Shown piece by piece: positions 58,836 through 64,000 of a stretch of 64,000 bases of DNA. The number at the start of each line of letters is the position of its first letter. Positions within the stretch are counted from its first letter, which is position 1. A program made the position numbers and the translations under genes. Under the pieces are notes generated by a model. That model was not told the DNA's origin. It worked only from the letters and a program-made list of their open reading frames with translations, and made no database searches. Location: NCBI RefSeq assembly GCF_002368395.1, contig NZ_AP018254.1:2294001-2358000 (forward strand), given 5' to 3'. This DNA comes from Calothrix sp. NIES-3974 (GTDB lineage: Bacteria > Cyanobacteriota > Cyanobacteriia > Cyanobacteriales > Nostocaceae).

Positions 58836-58880
58836 TAAAAAAGCGGGCTAACCGCCATATTCAAGTTGGTTAACCCGTGC
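58836..58880 (-). terminator. terminator of the ycf35-like gene
   Basis: On the minus strand, CGGGTTAACC pairs with GGTTAGCCCG (one mismatch) and is followed by CTTTTTT. It lies 30 bases past the stop codon at 58907. A second, smaller hairpin (ACTGG..CCAGT) follows. Confidence 0.75.
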
Positions 58881-58906
58881 AGTTTTGGGAACGCGCAGAA
58901 GGTTAC

Positions 58907-59257
58907 TTATTGCAACACCAACTTAACGTTGGCATTTTGTAAACCACGTTGCTTAACTTCTGCTAATGTTTTATTAACTGCGTATTTTTGATTGATGGAG
59001 TTGATCAATTCGGTTTGGTTATGCTTCTTAGCAACACCCCACAGGTCAGCAATTAAGTCGAAGGAACCATCGCTGTTGCGAGACCAACCGAGGTCATATT
59101 CGCCTTCGAGAACTGCAACGATGTCAGCACGAACCCTTTGACCGTTGTATCCACGTACATCAGCATCGGTTTTTACGCTGATACCGAGGTCGCGTAAGGA
59201 AGATTTGAGGATTTCAGCTTCAGTGATTTTGGTGCGCAGAGTGCTAAAATGAGACAT
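58907..59257 (-). CDS. ycf35: Ycf35-like protein (DUF1257)
   Basis: A 116-residue protein, MSHFSTLRTKITEAEILKSSLRDLGISV..GYNGQRVRADIVAVLEGEYDLGWSRNSDGSFDLIADLWGVAKKHNQTELINSINQKYAVNKTLAEVKQRGLQNANVKLVLQ. The MSHFSxLxTK start and DIVxxLxGxYDIGW..G.FDLIADLWGV block are diagnostic for DUF1257/Ycf35, encoded in red algal plastids and all cyanobacteria, function unknown. The family start and GGAGG 7 bases upstream fix ATG 59257. It lies 145 bases downstream of ycf46. Confidence 0.93.
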   Translation of the reverse strand: MSHFSTLRTKITEAEILKSSLRDLGISVKTDADVRGYNGQRVRADIVAVLEGEYDLGWSRNSDGSFDLIADLWGVAKKHNQTELINSINQKYAVNKTLAEVKQRGLQNANVKLVLQ

Positions 59258-59299
59258 TTGGGTTTCCTCCAAAAAGAGAAGATAGAGAAAAAGGACAAC

Positions 59300-59402
59300 A
59301 GTTTGTTTTGGCGAAGCCGCGATTTTCCAAGAGTTGCGGCTTTTTTATGCTGCTAGCATTTTCACGCTAGCCTTTCCCCTTGACTTAACAAGGGAAAGCT
59401 TG
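59300..59402. repeat. three adjacent hairpins between ycf46 and ycf35
   Basis: GCCGC..GCGGCTTTTTT (about 59318-59347), GCTAGC..GCTAGC (59353-59372) and CCTTG..CAAGG (59379-59394) stand in a row. The first ends in a T-run on the plus strand, opposite to both genes. They may act as mRNA processing or stability sites in the minus transcript. Confidence 0.5.
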
Positions 59403-60911
59403 TTAAAACTCCATTCGCTGGTATTCAGCTACGGAGGCTGCTGCTGGACGCGCACGCTGTCTAGCCCAGTCGCGCAGGGCTGTCACCTGCTCTTGCATCG
59501 TTCGCGACAAGGGTAATGTGGCTTTGAGGGCAGCAATAATATCTAATTGATGGAACTCGCGGTCTTGGGCAAAGGCTTCGTACATTGCCGCAACAATCGC
59601 TTGTTCAATTTCAGCTCCCGAAAATCCATCTGACATCTTAGATAGCTGATCTAAGTCGAAACGAGAGATGTCGCTACGGCGTTTGCTAAGATGGATTTTG
59701 AATATATCTCGCCGTTCTTCTGGGGTGGGTAAATCCACAAAAAATATCTCGTCAAATCGACCTTTGCGCAGGAACTCACCCGGCAACCTTTCCACACGGT
59801 TAGCTGTTGCCATCACAAATACGGGGGATTTTTTCTCTTGCATCCAAGTCAAAAACGAACCAAATATCCGACTCGATGTCCCACCGTCGGAATCCCCTGA
59901 CCCCGCGCTTCCCGCAAATGATTTATCTAATTCATCAATAAATAAAATCACTGGCGATATGGACTCGGCTGTCTTCAGGGCGTTACGCAGGTTCGCTTCC
60001 GAACGACCTACCATTGAACCATCGTAGACGCGACCCATGTCTAGGCGGAGAATGGGTAAACCCCATAGCCGTGAAGTGGTTTTGGCAATCAAAGACTTTC
60101 CACAACCCGGTACTCCTAAGATTAACATACCTTTTGGCTGGGGTAATCCGTATTCGCGGGCACGTTCTGTGAATGCATTAGAACGCTGGGTTAACCACTT
60201 TTTCAATTCCTCTAAACCACCCACCGCATCTATGGTTTCATCTTCTTCGATATATTCTAATATCCCATTACGACGGATGAGTTGGCGCTTTTCTGAAAGT
60301 ACTATATCAACTTCTGTTTCGCTTAACTGTTTTGCCGTAACCTGAGCTTTGCGGTATACTTTCTCAGCTTCGTCTTTTGTTAATCCTAGTGCGGCTCGCA
60401 GTAACTTTTCCCTGGCTTCAGTAGTTAAACGCCGACCGCGACTTTGTTCTATGTGGTTTGTTAAAACTTCATTTAATTCGCTCATACTGGGAAGGGGGAA
60501 GTCCAGAACCACGACTTCCTTCTCCAACTCCACAGGTACCTTTTGGATTGGTGACATTAAAACTATATTCTTATATGTGCCCTTGAAGGATGCGATCGCA
60601 TCTCGCAAAGACCTAACTGTTCCCGCATCGTCCGTAAACGGATGCAAATCTTTAAGAATAAAAATACCTGGTTCTTTTTGACGAATTATCCACTCTATTG
60701 CCGCCTCTGGCGACACTGTATTGTGCTGGGTTGACCGAGGTTGCCCATATTCCACAATTCCGTGGGTAACTGTCCATACATATACCCGCCGTTGCGGCTT
60801 CAAGGATTGGGCGATCGCAAATATTGATTGCTCTGACCGCTCTTCCTCCGAGGTCACAAGATAGATTAGGGGGTATTGAGCCTGAATTAAGACGTTTAGC
60901 TCTTCTTTCAT
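59403..60911 (-). CDS. ycf46: Ycf46-like AAA+ ATPase
   Basis: A 502-residue AAA+ ATPase. The N-terminal ~230 residues (MKEELNVLIQAQYPLIYLVTSEEER.. to ..RRNGILEYIEEDETIDAVGGLEELKKWL) are typical of Ycf46. Walker A GVPGCGKSLIAK, Walker B VILFIDELDKSF, and the sensor/arginine-finger region MATANRVERLPGEFLRKGRFDEIFFVDLP are intact. The C-terminal lid is DGFSGAEIEQAIVAAMYEAF. Ycf46 has been tied to photosynthesis and CO2 use in Synechocystis. ATG 60911 starts the family-conserved N-terminus; a further start at 60959 would add 16 residues. Confidence 0.93.
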   Translation of the reverse strand: MKEELNVLIQAQYPLIYLVTSEEERSEQSIFAIAQSLKPQRRVYVWTVTHGIVEYGQPRSTQHNTVSPEAAIEWIIRQKEPGIFILKDLHPFTDDAGTVRSLRDAIASFKGTYKNIVLMSPIQKVPVELEKEVVVLDFPLPSMSELNEVLTNHIEQSRGRRLTTEAREKLLRAALGLTKDEAEKVYRKAQVTAKQLSETEVDIVLSEKRQLIRRNGILEYIEEDETIDAVGGLEELKKWLTQRSNAFTERAREYGLPQPKGMLILGVPGCGKSLIAKTTSRLWGLPILRLDMGRVYDGSMVGRSEANLRNALKTAESISPVILFIDELDKSFAGSAGSGDSDGGTSSRIFGSFLTWMQEKKSPVFVMATANRVERLPGEFLRKGRFDEIFFVDLPTPEERRDIFKIHLSKRRSDISRFDLDQLSKMSDGFSGAEIEQAIVAAMYEAFAQDREFHQLDIIAALKATLPLSRTMQEQVTALRDWARQRARPAAASVAEYQRMEF

Positions 60912-61038
60912 ACTTTGACCTTCTTGAGACCTACTCCAAGACCGTATGAGACCGTACAAAAACTGCTTTTATCGAGGATTCTATCGCTGTAATTATGATT
61001 CACAGTTTGCCTACCTCAATCCACAGCCTATTCGCATC

Positions 61039-61389
61039 CTAACAAGGAACTAATTCCCCTTCCCCTTGAGGACAGGATTCGTTCTCCCCGTCAGCAATAA
61101 CATCAAAATCGAGTTCTTCCTGGGCAATGATACCCGCCTGTTTCCCTAGTGCTACTAGTTCATCATCCCGCAGGACTAAAGGACTTTCACAGTGGGGACA
61201 GTTGTAAACTCGGTGGGTGCTGCCGTACACACCCTCGTATCCGTCCACCAACTCGGAGTTTGCTAAGTAAAATACTAATGCTCGCTCGGCAAGTTCGGAC
61301 ATCGGCTCGGAACTAATTGCGGAATTAATTTTTAATTTTTTATGTACTTCTGGCGTTAAGTACAATGTAACCTTTTGCTTCGCTTGCAT
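61039..61389 (-). CDS. ribbon-helix-helix-like protein with cysteine pairs
   Basis: A 116-residue protein. MQAKQKVTLYLTPEVHKKLKINSAISSEPMSELAERALVFYL looks like a ribbon-helix-helix DNA-binding domain (beta strand VTLYL, then two helices). The second half has YNCPHCESPLVLRDDELVALGKQ and a final CPQGEGELVPC; the four cysteines could bind a metal ion, but the spacing is not that of a known zinc ribbon. It may be a small regulator. It is upstream of ycf46 on the same strand (about 127 bases), perhaps co-transcribed. Confidence 0.72.
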   Translation of the reverse strand: MQAKQKVTLYLTPEVHKKLKINSAISSEPMSELAERALVFYLANSELVDGYEGVYGSTHRVYNCPHCESPLVLRDDELVALGKQAGIIAQEELDFDVIADGENESCPQGEGELVPC

Positions 61390-61630
61390 AATTCTTTAAC
61401 GGTCGTACCCGGGTATGTATCCCACCTTATCGGTTGCTCCCTATCTTGTCAAGACGGTAAAACGTTTTGACGGCATTTTCTTAATATATTGTTACATTAG
61501 CACAAGAATAGCAACAGAGTCCTTTACCGGGGGTGTCGTTTAGTGTTTACTGTTGATTGAGTTGGGATTGCTCCTGTGGAGAAATTCCCGTCTACCCCTT
61601 GAGTCAGAAAAATAGGAGGTAAAGTTAAAC

Positions 61631-62200
61631 GTGAAGATTTCTTCCTATTTAGCCAGTAGTCAGTTGTTGTGGGAGAGGATACAAAAAGATGCTGGTAGTA
61701 AATTTTCGGATTTGCTGAAAATATTGCTGTTAGGGATGCTAATTCTGGTTTTAGGTTGTAGTCATCAGGGTCATGGACTAAGTTCCAGCAGTTGGAAAAT
61801 TTACAAAAACGCCCGTTATGGGTTTGAATTTCCCTACCCTAGTAACTGGAAAATCCAATCCCAACCCAATAATGCGGATGGGGTTGTACTTGTATCACCT
61901 GAAGATGAGTCAGTGGAAATTCGGTCTTGGGCAGCAAATCAGTTACCTAACTCTCTGCAATTGGAAACGAAAAGTCAGTCAAATACAAACCCTAATTTTC
62001 AGACTTTACAAGGGAAAAAAGGTATCTTAGTCGTGGAGGCGACCCCTGAAGTCAACTTGATTAAATTAACACTCTCCCATGACAAAATTGACTACACTTG
62101 GCAAGGGCAATCTCCCAGTCAGGAATTTAGCGATTATTACCAATTTTTTTATTACATTGCCCAGAACTATCGCATTGTGACAATTGGCAATCGCCTTTGA
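61631..62200 (+). CDS. lipoprotein with PsbP-like domain
   Basis: A 189-residue protein. A long N-terminus with a basic region and LLLGMLILVLGCSHQ, a lipobox with Cys near residue 43, points to a lipid-anchored exported protein. The mature part (WKIYKNARYGFEFPYPSNWKIQSQPNNADGVVLVSPEDESVEIRSWA) is like the start of PsbP/Mog1-type domains found in many cyanobacterial lipoproteins. The role is unknown. The start is GTG 61631, with AGGAGG at 61614-61619; the unusual long pre-lipobox stretch might mean the real start is further in. Confidence 0.72.
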   Translation: MKISSYLASSQLLWERIQKDAGSKFSDLLKILLLGMLILVLGCSHQGHGLSSSSWKIYKNARYGFEFPYPSNWKIQSQPNNADGVVLVSPEDESVEIRSWAANQLPNSLQLETKSQSNTNPNFQTLQGKKGILVVEATPEVNLIKLTLSHDKIDYTWQGQSPSQEFSDYYQFFYYIAQNYRIVTIGNRL

Positions 62201-63780
<1,580 letters not shown>

Positions 63781-63845
63781 GATATAAAATCCGAATTGGA
63801 AGCAAATCCTAAAACTTTTAGGGAGTAGGCAGTGGGGAGTAGGGA

Positions 63846-63880
63846 TTAGAGACGACCCACCGGGTCGTCTCCAGAGGAGT
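63846..63880. repeat. dispersed hairpin repeat after sqdB
   Basis: AGAGACGACCCACCGGGTCGTCT, preceded by STRR units GGGAGTAGGCAGTGGGGAGT. Nothing else was seen up to the window end. Confidence 0.55.
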
Positions 63881-64000
63881 AGTCATCTCTGTAGATACGC
63901 GTAGTTTCTCTGGGAAATGAGAAGTCTCTATGGGTTTATGTATAGGCAAAATACTTCTCCCAAAGAACTGACTTGTATCCACTTCTATCCAGTTGATTTG

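Larger units (their letters stand above)
58309..58906. other. intergenic region, mosaic of short repeats
   Basis: No gene. It has a stretch of STRR units (58369-58390), a 50-bp repeat identical to 62249-62298, a segment shared with 33371-33415 and a diverged copy of the 38504 repeat. The minus-strand terminator of the ycf35-like gene is at the right end. Confidence 0.5.

Overview
The window is chromosomal DNA from a filamentous, probably heterocyst-forming cyanobacterium (Nostocales, Calothrix/Nostoc-like). The evidence is gene content: Mg-chelatase ChlD, an IctB-like protein, SqdB, Ycf35/Ycf46/Ycf49-type proteins, a CSP41-like epimerase, SipA, a valyl-tRNA synthetase carrying a CAAD insertion, and a nitrogenase-associated C-terminal domain protein. 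DNA style agrees: very frequent GCGATCGC (HIP1) sites and heptamer STRR-type repeats (ACTCCCT/ATTCCCC).

Layout. 1-9.4 kb: ictB-like gene (cut by the window edge), smpB, a fused hydroxylase/dehydrogenase, chlD, two small membrane proteins, a peptidoglycan-binding protein with a Thr/Pro minisatellite tail, and a large unknown membrane protein. 9.4-15.8 kb: the translation/transcription cluster rimP-nusA-ylxR-infB, preceded by a terminator-like leader. 15.9-24 kb: a VapBC-type pair, a candidate small RNA, two glycosyltransferases, the CSP41-like epimerase, an HMA2-PAP2 fusion and a DMT exporter. 24-34 kb: repeat-rich, gene-poor DNA with cobO, a Mo-nitrogenase C-terminal domain protein, a cupin, a creatininase-family amidohydrolase, purA and rplY. 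34-39.7 kb: valS-CAAD, a decayed VapC and pgsA. 39.7-49.9 kb: two near-identical DUF2887-type nucleases in tandem, then a signalling cluster (PP2C phosphatase, CHAT-FHA protein, two unknown partners) and a LabA-like NYN protein. 50.6-56.2 kb: sipA, a nucleotidyltransferase, an aldo/keto reductase, then a mobile-element junction (TnpB remnant cut by a decayed IS5-type element next to a two-repeat CRISPR remnant, then an IS982-family element with a 5-bp target duplication). 56.5-64 kb: ycf49-like gene, HtrA-type protease, ycf35-ycf46, a ribbon-helix-helix-like protein, a lipoprotein and sqdB.

About a quarter to a third of the window is non-coding. Much of that is dispersed repeats: two MITE-like families with imperfect terminal inverted repeats, a rRNA-free set of small GACGACCC/GGGTCGTC hairpins, STRRs, and several private direct repeats.

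The most promising leads are the PP2C/CHAT-FHA cluster (a possible phosphorylation-gated caspase-like protease), the TnpB/IS5/CRISPR junction, the CAAD-bearing ValRS, the unassigned structured RNA near 16.8 kb, and the MITE-like families. No rRNA or tRNA gene was recognised. All family assignments come from reading motifs by eye; no database search was run.
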